NCBI GenBank assembly: GCA_003241055.1
Contig: QFOD01000022.1
Coordinates: 1-64,000, forward strand
Reading direction: 5' to 3'
From: Roseateles depolymerans
GTDB taxonomy: Bacteria; Pseudomonadota; Gammaproteobacteria; Burkholderiales; Burkholderiaceae_C
Length of the DNA: 64,000 bases
Shown here: positions 29,942-39,200 of the stretch, in pieces
Numbering within the stretch: position 1 is the first letter of the stretch
How the letters are laid out: each line of letters begins with the position of its first letter
The notes under the pieces: generated by a model
Told to the model about the DNA's origin: nothing
Databases searched by the model: none
What the model saw: only the letters and a program-made list of their open reading frames with translations
Position numbers and translations under genes: made by a program

Positions 29942-30820
29942 ATGCCGGTTGACGCCGGTATCGAGGCCTTCATCGAGGCCCTCTGGCTGGAGGACGGGCT
30001 CAGCGCGAACACCCAGGCCGCCTATCGGCGTGACCTGGCTGCGCTGGCTGCCTGGCTGGCGCCGCTGCCGCTGGATGCCTGCACCGAAACCCGCCTGCTC
30101 GAGTACGCGGTCGAGAAGCCCGCCACCAAGGCCAGCAGCGCCAACCGCCGGCTCTCGGTGTTCAAGCGCTACTTTCGCTGGGCCCTTCGGGAGGGCCGAC
30201 TGCAGGCGGACCCGACGCTCAAGCTCGTCGCCGCCCGCCAGCCGCTGCGTGTGCCCAAGCTGCTGAGCGAGGCGCAGGTGTCGGCGCTGCTGGACGCGCC
30301 GGACACGGGCAACCCGCTGGGCCTGCGCGACCGGGCGATGCTGGAGCTGATGTATGCCAGCGGGCTGCGCGTGTCGGAGCTGGTGACGCTCAAAAGCGCG
30401 CATGTGGCGTTCAAGGACGCCGTGCTGCACGTGACCGGCAAGGGCTCCAAGGCGCGGCTCGTGCCCTTCGGCGAGCATGCCCGCGACGGGCTGATGCGCT
30501 ACCTGCAGGAGGCCCGGGCGGCCATCCTGGGCGGGCAGTCCAGCGACGACCTCTTCGTGACGGCCCGGGGTGCGGGCATGACGCGGCAGATGTTCTGGAA
30601 CCTGATCAAGAAATACGCGGTGATCGCGGGCATCACCGCGCCGCTGTCGCCCCACACGCTGCGGCACGCGTTCGCCACGCACCTGCTCAACCACGGCGCC
30701 GACCTGCGCGCCGTGCAGATGCTGCTGGGCCATGCCGACCTGTCGACCACGCAGATCTACACCCATGTGGCACGCGAGCGGCTGAAGGCGTTGCACGCGC
30801 AGCACCACCCGCGCGGCTGA
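29942..30820 (+). CDS. xerD: Site-specific tyrosine recombinase XerD
   Basis: 292 residues, the standard XerD length. It resolves chromosome dimers at dif together with XerC under FtsK control. An N-terminal SAM-like domain (FIEALWLEDGLSANTQAAYRRDLAALAAWL) is followed by the catalytic domain: Arg in YASGLRVSELVTL, Lys in KGSKARLVPFG, HTLRHAFATHLLNHGADLRAVQMLLGH, and nucleophile Tyr273 in STTQIYTHV. It stands 60 bp after the Bug gene. The full set of catalytic residues and the dimer-resolvase HxxR context argue for the housekeeping enzyme, not a mobile-element integrase. Confidence 0.94.
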   Translation: MPVDAGIEAFIEALWLEDGLSANTQAAYRRDLAALAAWLAPLPLDACTETRLLEYAVEKPATKASSANRRLSVFKRYFRWALREGRLQADPTLKLVAARQPLRVPKLLSEAQVSALLDAPDTGNPLGLRDRAMLELMYASGLRVSELVTLKSAHVAFKDAVLHVTGKGSKARLVPFGEHARDGLMRYLQEARAAILGGQSSDDLFVTARGAGMTRQMFWNLIKKYAVIAGITAPLSPHTLRHAFATHLLNHGADLRAVQMLLGHADLSTTQIYTHVARERLKALHAQHHPRG

Positions 30821-30962
30821 ACGCGCGCAGAACGCAATCCGGCCGATTTCCACTCGGCGTTTTCCCATGTGTGCAGCGCACAACAAAGCGCTGCCTTGGG
30901 TCTGGCGGTGGCGCGACGGGCATGCAAACTCCGCCGGCATTACAAAGCTTCACGGAGTTGTC

Positions 30963-33338
30963 ATGCCCAAAGCTCGTTGCCCCCATGCCCTGCGTCTGAC
31001 CTCCTGGGTCGCCCTGCTCAGCCTGGCTCAGGTGGCCTCGGCGCAGGAGGCGGCCAGCCTGGAACGCATCACCGTGATCGGCTCGCGCAAGGCGCTGCCG
31101 GCGGCATCCTCCACGGACACGCTGGTGCCGGTGGACATCTACTCCATGGGCAAGCTGGCCGAGGGCGGCGGGCAGTTCGACTTGGCGCAGAGCCTGCAAT
31201 ACCTGTCCCCCTCGTTCAACTCCACGCGGCAGACCGGCGCCGACGGGGCCGACCTGATCGACTCAGCCGCGCTGCGCGGCCTGGGGTCGGACCAGACGCT
31301 GGTGCTGATGAACGGCAAGCGCCGCCACACGGTGGCGCTGGTGAACCTGTTCGGCGCGCGCAACCGCGGCGCCACGGGCACGGACCTGAACGCGATTCCG
31401 CTGCTGGCCATCGACAACGTGCAGGTGCTGCGCGACGGTGCGGCGGCGCAGTACGGTTCGGACGCGATCGCCGGCGTCATCAACATCCAGCTGAAGAAGA
31501 AGCCCGGCTGCGAGGCGGTGGCCGGCTATGGCCAGTATTCGGCGGGCGACGGCAAGAACTACCTGGCCTCGGCCTATTGCGGCGTGAAGCTGGCTGGCGG
31601 CACGCTGGGCGTGACCGGCGAATACCAGGACCGCGGCCGCTCCAGCCGCGGCGGCGAGGAGTTCTATCCGCGCATCATTGGCGACACCCAGGTCAAGAAC
31701 AAGACCATCTACCTGAACGGCGAGTTCCCGCTGACGCCCACCGACCGCGCCTACCTGACCCTGGGCGCTCAGGACCGCGATGCTTCCAGTGCCGCCTGGG
31801 GGCGCGGCGGCGTGGGCTCGGACGACATTCCCTCGCGCAACTCCGCCGCGATGTACCCGGACGGCTTCGTGCCCTTCATCAACGGCGACGTGAAGGACCG
31901 CTACGCCACCGTGGGCTGGAAGTCCAGCTTCGCGGGCTGGGACACCGACCTGTCCCAGACCTACGGCTCCAACCGCATGCGCTACGACATCAGCCACACG
32001 CTGAACGCGTCGATTGCGAACAAGGATCTATTGGCCGGCGGCAAGGGCATCAGCGCGAGCAGCTTCGATGCCGGCGGCTTCGGCTTCAAGCAGTACACGA
32101 CCAACCTGGACGTCAGCCGCTACTTCCCCGAGTTGCTGGGCGGCAGCAACATCGCGTTCGGCGCCGAGTACCGCAAGGAGAAGTACGACATCGTGGCCGG
32201 CGAGCCCGGCTCCTACATCGACGCTGACGGCGTGGGTTTCGGTGGCAATGCGGGCAGCCAGGGCTTCCCGGGCTTCCAGCCCTCGGACGCCACCAACAGG
32301 AGTCGCAACAGCCAGGCGCTCTACCTGGACTGGGAAGCCAGCCTGACCCCGGCGCTGACGGCGGACGCTGCCGTGCGCACCGAGCACTACAGCGACTTCG
32401 GCTCCACCACCACGGCCAAGCTGGCCGGCAGCTACAAGCTCAGCCCGCAGTGGCTGCTGCGCGGCGCGGCCAGCAGCGGCTTCCGCGCGCCCAGCCTGCA
32501 GCAGCTGTACTTCTCGTCCACCTTCACCGACTTCATCAGCGGCAAGCCGCTGGACGTGGTGCTGGCGCCCAACGGCAGCACCATCGCCAACGCGGCCGGC
32601 GTGCCGGCGCTGAAGCAGGAGAAGTCGCGCAACTACACCGCCGGCTTCACCTTCGCACCCAGCCGCGACACCGCGCTGACGCTGGACCTCTACCAGATCA
32701 AGATCAAGGACCGCATCGTGCTGTCGGGCCGCTTCGACGCGGACAACTACCCGGCGCTGGGCAGCATCCTGCAGGGCCTGGGCGTGGGGCAGGCGCAGTT
32801 CTTCGTGAACTCGGTGGACACCCGCACCAAGGGGCTGGATCTGACCGCCTCCACCCGCACCAAGCTGGGCGCGGGCCAGCTCAACACCTTCCTGGCAGTC
32901 AATGTGAGCCACACGGCCGTGACCGGCGTGAAGGCGCCGGCCTCGCTGAAGGGCTATGAGGACGTGCTGCTGTCGGAGCGCGAGCGACTGTTCATCGAGC
33001 AGGGCGGTCCGCGTGACAAGGAGACACTGGGCTTCGAGTACAGCCAGGGTGCCTGGACCGGCGAGGCCCGCATCATCCGCTTCGGCAGCCAGACCCTGGG
33101 CACTTTCTCGGGCCCGCCCGTGCCCAACCAGCACTACAAGGCCAAGACCTCGATGGACCTGGGCCTGAGCTGGCAGCTCACCCCGGCGCTCAAGCTCAGC
33201 ATGGGCGGCAACAACGTGTTCAACGTGCACCCGACCAAGCAGGATCCGAACGAGACCGACGACGGCTACTACTACGAGAGCGTTCAGTTCGGGCTGAACG
33301 GCGCGTCCTACTACGCGCGCCTGCACTACAAGTTCTGA
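30963..33338 (+). CDS. TonB-dependent outer-membrane receptor
   Basis: 791 residues. A signal peptide (about 1-28, ending ASAQ) is followed by a TonB-box-like ITVIGSRK, the plug domain (LAQSLQYLSPSFNSTRQ, LRGLGSDQTLVLMNGKRRH, YGSDAIAGVINIQLKK) and a 22-strand barrel ending with aromatic residues (YYARLHYKF), as outer-membrane proteins require. The NLFGARNRGATGTDLNAIP insertion in the plug occurs in a subgroup of receptors of undefined substrate. A GGAG five bases ahead supports the ATG at 30963 rather than 30867. No regulator, TonB or siderophore gene is adjacent, so iron, cobalamin or a carbohydrate are all possible ligands. Confidence 0.92.
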   Translation: MPKARCPHALRLTSWVALLSLAQVASAQEAASLERITVIGSRKALPAASSTDTLVPVDIYSMGKLAEGGGQFDLAQSLQYLSPSFNSTRQTGADGADLIDSAALRGLGSDQTLVLMNGKRRHTVALVNLFGARNRGATGTDLNAIPLLAIDNVQVLRDGAAAQYGSDAIAGVINIQLKKKPGCEAVAGYGQYSAGDGKNYLASAYCGVKLAGGTLGVTGEYQDRGRSSRGGEEFYPRIIGDTQVKNKTIYLNGEFPLTPTDRAYLTLGAQDRDASSAAWGRGGVGSDDIPSRNSAAMYPDGFVPFINGDVKDRYATVGWKSSFAGWDTDLSQTYGSNRMRYDISHTLNASIANKDLLAGGKGISASSFDAGGFGFKQYTTNLDVSRYFPELLGGSNIAFGAEYRKEKYDIVAGEPGSYIDADGVGFGGNAGSQGFPGFQPSDATNRSRNSQALYLDWEASLTPALTADAAVRTEHYSDFGSTTTAKLAGSYKLSPQWLLRGAASSGFRAPSLQQLYFSSTFTDFISGKPLDVVLAPNGSTIANAAGVPALKQEKSRNYTAGFTFAPSRDTALTLDLYQIKIKDRIVLSGRFDADNYPALGSILQGLGVGQAQFFVNSVDTRTKGLDLTASTRTKLGAGQLNTFLAVNVSHTAVTGVKAPASLKGYEDVLLSERERLFIEQGGPRDKETLGFEYSQGAWTGEARIIRFGSQTLGTFSGPPVPNQHYKAKTSMDLGLSWQLTPALKLSMGGNNVFNVHPTKQDPNETDDGYYYESVQFGLNGASYYARLHYKF

Positions 33339-33416
33339 TCAGGCGGGCGCCGGCCCGCGCCGTCGCTGGCATGACCCGCCCCAGACCGGTGGCGGGCGTC
33401 GGGGACAATCGCGCCC

Positions 33417-34019
33417 ATGGACCATAGTTTTCTCTCGGCGCTGATCCTGCTGCTGCTGGTGCTGGACCCGCTGGGCAGCCTGCCCATCTTCATTCCCATC
33501 ATGCGCTCCGTGCCGCCGGCGCGGCGCACGCGTGTGGCCGTGCGCGAGGTGGGCATTGCCTTCTTCGTGCTGTTTGCCTTCATGTTCGTCGGCGACAGCT
33601 TCCTGCAGCTCATGCACCTGTCGGAGCGTTCGCTGGAGGTGGCGGGCGGCGTGATCCTGATGATCATCGCCATCCGCATGATCTTCGGCTCGTCGGGTGA
33701 GTCCGCCTACGGGCTGGAGGAGGGCAAGGAGCCGCTGATCTTCCCACTGGCCGTGCCGCTGCTGGCCGGGCCTTCGGCCATGGCCACCGTGCTGCTGCTG
33801 GCCTCGCGCCAGCCCGACCGCATCGTCGAATGGATAGGCGCGCTTAGCGTGGCCATGCTGATCTCCGGCCTCACGCTGGTGATGGCCGACCGCATCCGCA
33901 AGCTGCTGGGCGACTCGGTGGTGTCGGCCATCGAGAAGCTGATGGGCCTGGTGCTGACCGCAATCGCGGTGGAGATGGTGCTGGCCGGCCTGAAGCGCTA
34001 CTTCGTCGGCGGGCTCTGA
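33417..34019 (+). CDS. MarC family membrane protein
   Basis: 200-residue inner-membrane protein with about six helices and the family's features: LLLVLDPLGSLPIFIPIM near the N terminus, EVAGGVILMIIAIRMIFG, FPLAVPLLAGPSAMATVLLLAS, LGDSVVSAIEKLMGLVLTAIAVEMVLAGLK. MarC/YhgN proteins have no settled function despite the name. The last 22 bases overlap the end of the convergent GNAT gene. Confidence 0.92.
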   Translation: MDHSFLSALILLLLVLDPLGSLPIFIPIMRSVPPARRTRVAVREVGIAFFVLFAFMFVGDSFLQLMHLSERSLEVAGGVILMIIAIRMIFGSSGESAYGLEEGKEPLIFPLAVPLLAGPSAMATVLLLASRQPDRIVEWIGALSVAMLISGLTLVMADRIRKLLGDSVVSAIEKLMGLVLTAIAVEMVLAGLKRYFVGGL

Positions 34020-34567
34020 CGCTCCCGTTCCCACTGCGCCCGCGCGCCTGAGGCCGCCCACTGCGCGGCGCTGATGTCGTAGCGCTTGCACTCCATGTCG
34101 TACCAGCGGCCCAGCCCGCTGTAGGCCATGCCCAGCCGCTCCATCACGGTGGCCGACGGGATGTTGGGCGGCTGGCAGACCGCACAGACGAGGTCCGGCT
34201 GCAGCGTCTCGAAAGCCCAGCCGACCATGTGGCGGGCCGCCTCGCTGGCGTAGCCCTGGCCCCAGGTGTCCTGCCGCAGCCGCCAGCCGGTCTCCAGCGG
34301 CCCCTGCGGGTCGCGGTTGAGGTGCTGGATGCAGCCCGCGCCTATCAGCTCGCCGTCGCTCAGGCGCATGAAGCCCCACCAGGAATAGCCGAACTCGGCC
34401 CAGCGGGCCTGCACGCGCTCGATCATCAGGCGGGTGTCATCGGGCGTGTCCGGCCGGCCGGTGATGTAGCGCATCACGTCCGGATCGCGGTTGAGCCGGT
34501 GCAGCGCGTCGAAATGCTGCGCCTGCAGCGGTTCCAGCCGCAGGCGAGGCGTGAGCAGAACGGTCAT
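33998..34567 (-). CDS. GNAT family N-acetyltransferase, RimJ/RimL-like
   Basis: 189 residues from the ATG at 34567 (MTVLLTPRLRLEPLQAQHFDAL). The RimJ/RimL type of GNAT fold is indicated by TPRLRLEPL, the strand-turn WWGFMRLSDGELIGAGCIQHL, and the acetyl-CoA-binding stretch GWRLRQDTWGQGYASEAARHMVGWAFE with Gln/Gly positions, then NIPSATVMERLGM. The substrate could be a protein N terminus, amino acid or antibiotic. Its 3' end overlaps the marC-type gene tail to tail by 22 bp. The frame runs open to 34669 but the longer form lacks a plausible start context. Confidence 0.88.
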   Translation of the reverse strand: MTVLLTPRLRLEPLQAQHFDALHRLNRDPDVMRYITGRPDTPDDTRLMIERVQARWAEFGYSWWGFMRLSDGELIGAGCIQHLNRDPQGPLETGWRLRQDTWGQGYASEAARHMVGWAFETLQPDLVCAVCQPPNIPSATVMERLGMAYSGLGRWYDMECKRYDISAAQWAASGARAQWERERQSPPTK

Positions 34568-34747
34568 GACGGGTTCCTCGCGTTTGTACGCCGATCTTCG
34601 GGGCGCGGTTCTCACGATCCGGAAGTCACCTTTCACATCGAGAAATGCGCCCTTGTTGCGATGCCGCATTTTTTCTCATGTTGGAAAACGTGTTGTCGCC
34701 ATTTGAAATCAACTTATTAAGTTGTTGATTTATATGGATAAGAAAAT

Positions 34748-34765
34748 ATGTCTTGTATAAGACAT
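34748..34765. promoter_or_regulatory. Candidate operator in the aceA promoter region
   Basis: ATGTCTT-GTAT-AAGACAT is a 7+7 inverted repeat about 72 bp upstream of the aceA start, at the end of a markedly AT-rich tract (34684-34765). TATAAG inside it looks like a -10 element. A repressor bound here would block initiation. TCTTAT/ATAAGA-type palindromes suit a dimeric GntR-like regulator of two-carbon or propionate metabolism, but the regulator is not in this window and the naming is inference. Confidence 0.5.
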
Positions 34766-34836
34766 GAGTGACCCGGAAGACGCTGCTGCCCCTAAGCTTG
34801 AGCCATCCCTTTTCCTAGATGCACCGGAGTACGAGC

Positions 34837-36147
<1,311 letters not shown>

Positions 36148-36155
36148 GTGACCTG

Positions 36156-36294
36156 AGCTTGCGGTGAGGTGAGGTTCACCGCAAGGCCGGTGGTGGCATA
36201 GACGCCGCCACGGCAAGCAAGGAAGTTCGGGCGCATGACGCCCGGCGGTAGCGAGGAGACCTGGCCGGACCTGCCCAGCAGGCCGGCCTTTTTT
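36156..36294 (+). ncRNA. Structured aceA 3' region, possible 3'-UTR-derived small RNA
   Basis: Between the aceA stop and its terminator lie successive inverted repeats. TTGCGGTGA / TCACCGCAA pair around an 8-base loop near 36160-36185. GTGGTGGC pairs with GCCGCCAC (one G-U pair). CGGGCG-catga-CGCCCG follows, and then the T-tailed terminator stem. Four stems in about 130 bases is more than a plain 3' end needs. No reading frame here looks like a gene. The RNA assignment is inference from folding potential only; I do not recognise an Rfam family. Confidence 0.35.
36263..36294 (+). terminator. Rho-independent terminator downstream of aceA
   Basis: Stem GGCCGG (36263-36268) with CCGGCC (36283-36288), extended inward by CCTG / CAGG after one bulged A, followed by six Ts. 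It ends the aceA transcript 147 bp past the stop codon. Confidence 0.85.
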
Positions 36295-36335
36295 GCGTCT
36301 GCGTGGGACCCTTCAGGCGTGGGCGTTGCGGAAAC

Positions 36336-36359
36336 AAAAAGGCCCGGCAGTGCCGGGCC
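36336..36359 (-). terminator. Rho-independent terminator of PEP-CTERM gene 2
   Basis: On the minus strand, GGCCCGGC / GCCGGGCC forms an 8-bp stem with a 3-base loop and runs into five Ts (36336-36340 are As on the plus strand). It is 37 bp past the stop of the gene ending at 36397. Confidence 0.85.
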
Positions 36360-36396
36360 AGGTTCGAGCGCGCAGATTGGCCTGCGGTGAATGGTC

Positions 36397-36924
36397 TCAG
36401 GCCAGGTCGCGCTGGCGGCGGCGCAAGCTCAGGCCCACCGCTGCCAGGCCCAGCGCCATCAGCGCGTAGGTTTCGGGCTCGGGGACGGCCGACACCGTGG
36501 TGGTGTAGTTGCCCAGGCCGGTGTTGCTGAAGGCGGTACTGACAATGGTGTAGACCGCGCCGGCCGTCAGCGTGTAGGTGAAGCCGGAGTTCGAGCCGCT
36601 GCCGGCCAGATCGTCGTTCAGTGCGACCAGATTGGTCAGCGGGCTGGCCGGGTTGAAGCTGCCCGCGTAGAGCAGCAGGAAAGTGTCGAACGTCGGCGCC
36701 GGACCGGTCGTCATCCGGAACTCGTAGGCGCCGCCCGATGCGCCCAGGAAGGAGAAGCTGTCGTAGTGCACGGCGGTGCCGACACCGGACAGGCTGCTCA
36801 GCGTGAGCGGGCGGTTGAAGGTCGAATCGCTCTCGCTCAGCGAACCGGTGATCGTGAACGTGTCGGCCTGGGCCGCACCGACCATCAACAAGGCGACACC
36901 GGCCGCCAACAGGGACAACTTCAT
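36397..36924 (-). CDS. PEP-CTERM sorting domain protein 2
   Basis: 175-residue exported protein. The signal peptide is MKLSLLAAGVALLMVGAAQA. The body (about 22-145) is a Thr/Ser/Gly-rich beta fold with YDSFSFLGASGGAYEFRMTT, FDTFLLLYAGSFNP and LVALNDDLAGSGSNSGF, similar to pre-peptidase-like calcium-binding domains. The C terminus is the sorting signal VPEPETYALMALGLAAVGLSLRRRQRD. It should be handled by an exosortase encoded elsewhere. It has its own terminator and lies between aceA and the alcohol dehydrogenase gene. It shares the sorting tag but little else with the 19.1-kb PEP-CTERM protein. Confidence 0.88.
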   Translation of the reverse strand: MKLSLLAAGVALLMVGAAQADTFTITGSLSESDSTFNRPLTLSSLSGVGTAVHYDSFSFLGASGGAYEFRMTTGPAPTFDTFLLLYAGSFNPASPLTNLVALNDDLAGSGSNSGFTYTLTAGAVYTIVSTAFSNTGLGNYTTTVSAVPEPETYALMALGLAAVGLSLRRRQRDLA

Positions 36925-37058
36925 CGGGAACCCTCCTTCGTCGTTGAGTGGACTGGCCCCGGTTCTCTCGGCTCAGAGAGAGCGCGAATGCCAAGGCTGT
37001 TACAGAACATAACGGCGAGGGTCGGGTCTGTCATGGGGCAAACCCCGCAAGCGCGGGT

Positions 37059-38207
37059 TCACCCCATCGATTCCAAGAGGAGCTCTCGATAATCCTGAGG
37101 ACTCGCCCCCCTCGGATTGGTCCTGTGGCAGTGGTCCTGCAGCGCGCCGGCAATCACGGTGTCGAAGCAATCGGCCGATACGCCCAGGGCCTTCAGGCCG
37201 TCGGGCAGGCCCAGCCGCTGGTTCATCGCATGGATCGCCTGCGCCACCGCATGACCTGACCCGTCCTCGCCGCCAAGACCCATGGCCTGGGCCAGTCGCT
37301 GCAGGCGCTGCTCGCGACGCACGCTGTCGGCCTGGGCGTTGAAGCGGATCACGGCCGGCAGGAAGACCGCGTTCAGCGTGCCGTGATGCAGGCGCGGATT
37401 GATGCCACCCAGCGAATGGCTGAGCGAATGCACGCAGCCCAGCCCCTTCTGGAAGGCCAGGGCGCCATGGACGCTGGCACACATCATGTCCAGCCGCGCC
37501 GCCTCGTTGCTGCCGTCGCGGGTGGCGGCCTCGATGGAGGACCAGCCGCGTCGCAGCCCCTCCAGCGCGATGCCGTCGGCGGGCGGGTTGAAGGCTGGCG
37601 CCAGAAAGGTTTCGATGCAGTGGGCGATGGCGTCCATGCCGGTGGCGGCGGTCAGCAGCGGCGGCAGCCCGAGCGTCAGCGCCGGGTCGCAGATGGCCGT
37701 CTTGGGCAGCAGCTCCCAGTTGTGGAAGCCCAGCTTGCGGCCATCGTCCACGATGAGGATGGCGCCGCGTGCCACCTCGCTGCCCGTGCCGGCCGTGGTG
37801 GGCACGGCGATCAGCGGCAGCACGCGCGGCGAGATGTTGACCGCGCCGCCGGTGATGGTGGCGTAGTCCTTCAACGGCCCCTCGTGCGTGGCGGCGATGG
37901 CCACGCCCTTGGCCAGGTCGATGCTGGAGCCGCCCCCCACGGCGATCAGGCCGTCGCAGTCGTGCGTGCGCTGCATCTCGACGGCCAGGCGCACGGCGGC
38001 CTCGGTGGGGTTGGAGGGCGTCTGGTCGAACACCGGCAGCGCGCGGTCGAACGCTGCCAGCGCGAGGTCCAGCACACCGGCCGCTCGCACGCCGGCGTCG
38101 GTGATCACCAGCGGCCGGCGCATGCCGATGCGCTCGCATTCCGCGGGCAGCAGACGGCTCGCGCCGAACTCCATCTCGATTCGGGTCAGGTACAGGATCT
38201 GGGCCAT
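37059..38207 (-). CDS. Iron-containing alcohol dehydrogenase (group III)
   Basis: 382 residues. NAD(P)-dependent oxidoreductase of the Fe-ADH family. The Rossmann-like domain has ITDAGVRAAGVL, DQTPSNPTEAAV, DGLIAVGGGSSIDLAKG and a PTTAGTGSEV loop. The metal-binding half includes CDPALTLGLPPLLTAATGMDAIAHCIE and HSLSHSLGGIN with the metal His residues. The C terminus is truncated to a family-normal length. Substrate is unknown (short-chain alcohols, 4-hydroxybutyrate or maleylacetate are precedents). An AAGGAGAC in front supports the ATG at 38207. It is divergent from the esterase gene, whose start is 38 bp away. Confidence 0.92.
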   Translation of the reverse strand: MAQILYLTRIEMEFGASRLLPAECERIGMRRPLVITDAGVRAAGVLDLALAAFDRALPVFDQTPSNPTEAAVRLAVEMQRTHDCDGLIAVGGGSSIDLAKGVAIAATHEGPLKDYATITGGAVNISPRVLPLIAVPTTAGTGSEVARGAILIVDDGRKLGFHNWELLPKTAICDPALTLGLPPLLTAATGMDAIAHCIETFLAPAFNPPADGIALEGLRRGWSSIEAATRDGSNEAARLDMMCASVHGALAFQKGLGCVHSLSHSLGGINPRLHHGTLNAVFLPAVIRFNAQADSVRREQRLQRLAQAMGLGGEDGSGHAVAQAIHAMNQRLGLPDGLKALGVSADCFDTVIAGALQDHCHRTNPRGASPQDYRELLLESMG

Positions 38208-38245
38208 TCGTTGTCTCCTTGGCTCTGGCACACTGCCGCGCGACT

Positions 38246-39187
38246 ATGACATCCCCGACCTCCATGCTGACGCCGCGCATGGCCGGTGTGCTGGAACGCA
38301 TACACCGCGCCAAGCGCCCCCCCTTCCATGCACTGACCCCGCGCGAGGCCCGGCTGGCCTATCGCATGGGCGCGGAAATCCTGGACCTCCCGCGGGCGCC
38401 GCTGCCCCGCGTCGAGCACCTGACGCTGGAAACACCCGCCGCGGCGTTGCCGGCCCGGCTCTATGCGCCCTCGAGCGAGCGCCTGCCGGTGCTGCTCTAC
38501 CTGCACGGCGGCGGTTTCACCATCGGCGACCTCGAGACCCATGACAGCCTGTGCCGCCAGCTCAGCCTGCGCGGCGATGTGGCCGTGCTGGCGGTGGACT
38601 ACCGGCTGGCGCCCGAGCATCCGTTCCCGGCCGCGGTGGACGACGCCTGGGCCGCGTTGGACTGGTTGCACGTGAACGCCGAGCAGCTCGGCCTGGACGG
38701 CCAGCGCCTGGCCGTGGGCGGCGACAGCGCCGGCGGCACGCTGGCCGCCACCACGGCCTTCCATGCCCGTGAGCGCGGCCTGCCGCTGAGGCTGCAGCTG
38801 CTGATCACGCCCGGCACGGCCAGCGCGCCGACGCTGGCCTCGCACCGCCTGTTCGCCAACGGCTTCCTGCTGGATGCCACCACCATTGCCTGGTTCTTCG
38901 ATCACTACCTGGCACGCGACCGGCGCCATGACTGGCGTTTTGCGCCGCTGGAGGCCGAGGACCACGGCGGTCTCGCCCCCGCCTGCGTCGTGCTGGCCGA
39001 ATGCGATCCGCTGGTGGACGAGGGCTTGGCCTATGCCGACCAGCTGCGCCTGGCCGGCGTGCCGGTGCAGCTGGAGCTGGCACGCGGCGTGACCCACGAC
39101 TTCATCAAGATGGGCCGGCAGATTCCCGAGGCGCTGACCGCGCTCGAGGCCTGCGGCCTGGCGCTCAAGACGGCACTGAGGGCATAG
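38246..39187 (+). CDS. Alpha/beta hydrolase, hormone-sensitive-lipase family esterase
   Basis: 313 residues, cytoplasmic. The HSL-family marks are complete: oxyanion motif YLHGGGFTIGD, VDYRLAPEHPFPAA, nucleophile elbow GGDSAGG with Ser161, catalytic Asp in VVLAECDPLVDEG and His in GVTHDFIKM. Such enzymes hydrolyse short-chain esters and sometimes act on lactones or acylated metabolites. Starts at 38246 and 38264 are both possible. It is followed 13 bp later by the thioesterase-GNAT fusion gene, so the two may form an operon divergent from the alcohol dehydrogenase gene. Confidence 0.9.
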   Translation: MTSPTSMLTPRMAGVLERIHRAKRPPFHALTPREARLAYRMGAEILDLPRAPLPRVEHLTLETPAAALPARLYAPSSERLPVLLYLHGGGFTIGDLETHDSLCRQLSLRGDVAVLAVDYRLAPEHPFPAAVDDAWAALDWLHVNAEQLGLDGQRLAVGGDSAGGTLAATTAFHARERGLPLRLQLLITPGTASAPTLASHRLFANGFLLDATTIAWFFDHYLARDRRHDWRFAPLEAEDHGGLAPACVVLAECDPLVDEGLAYADQLRLAGVPVQLELARGVTHDFIKMGRQIPEALTALEACGLALKTALRA

Positions 39188-39200
39188 GGAGGCCCGCGGC

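Noticed and set aside
29942..30820. Integrase of a mobile element
   Set aside because: The length, sequence and absence of att sites or cargo genes fit housekeeping XerD.
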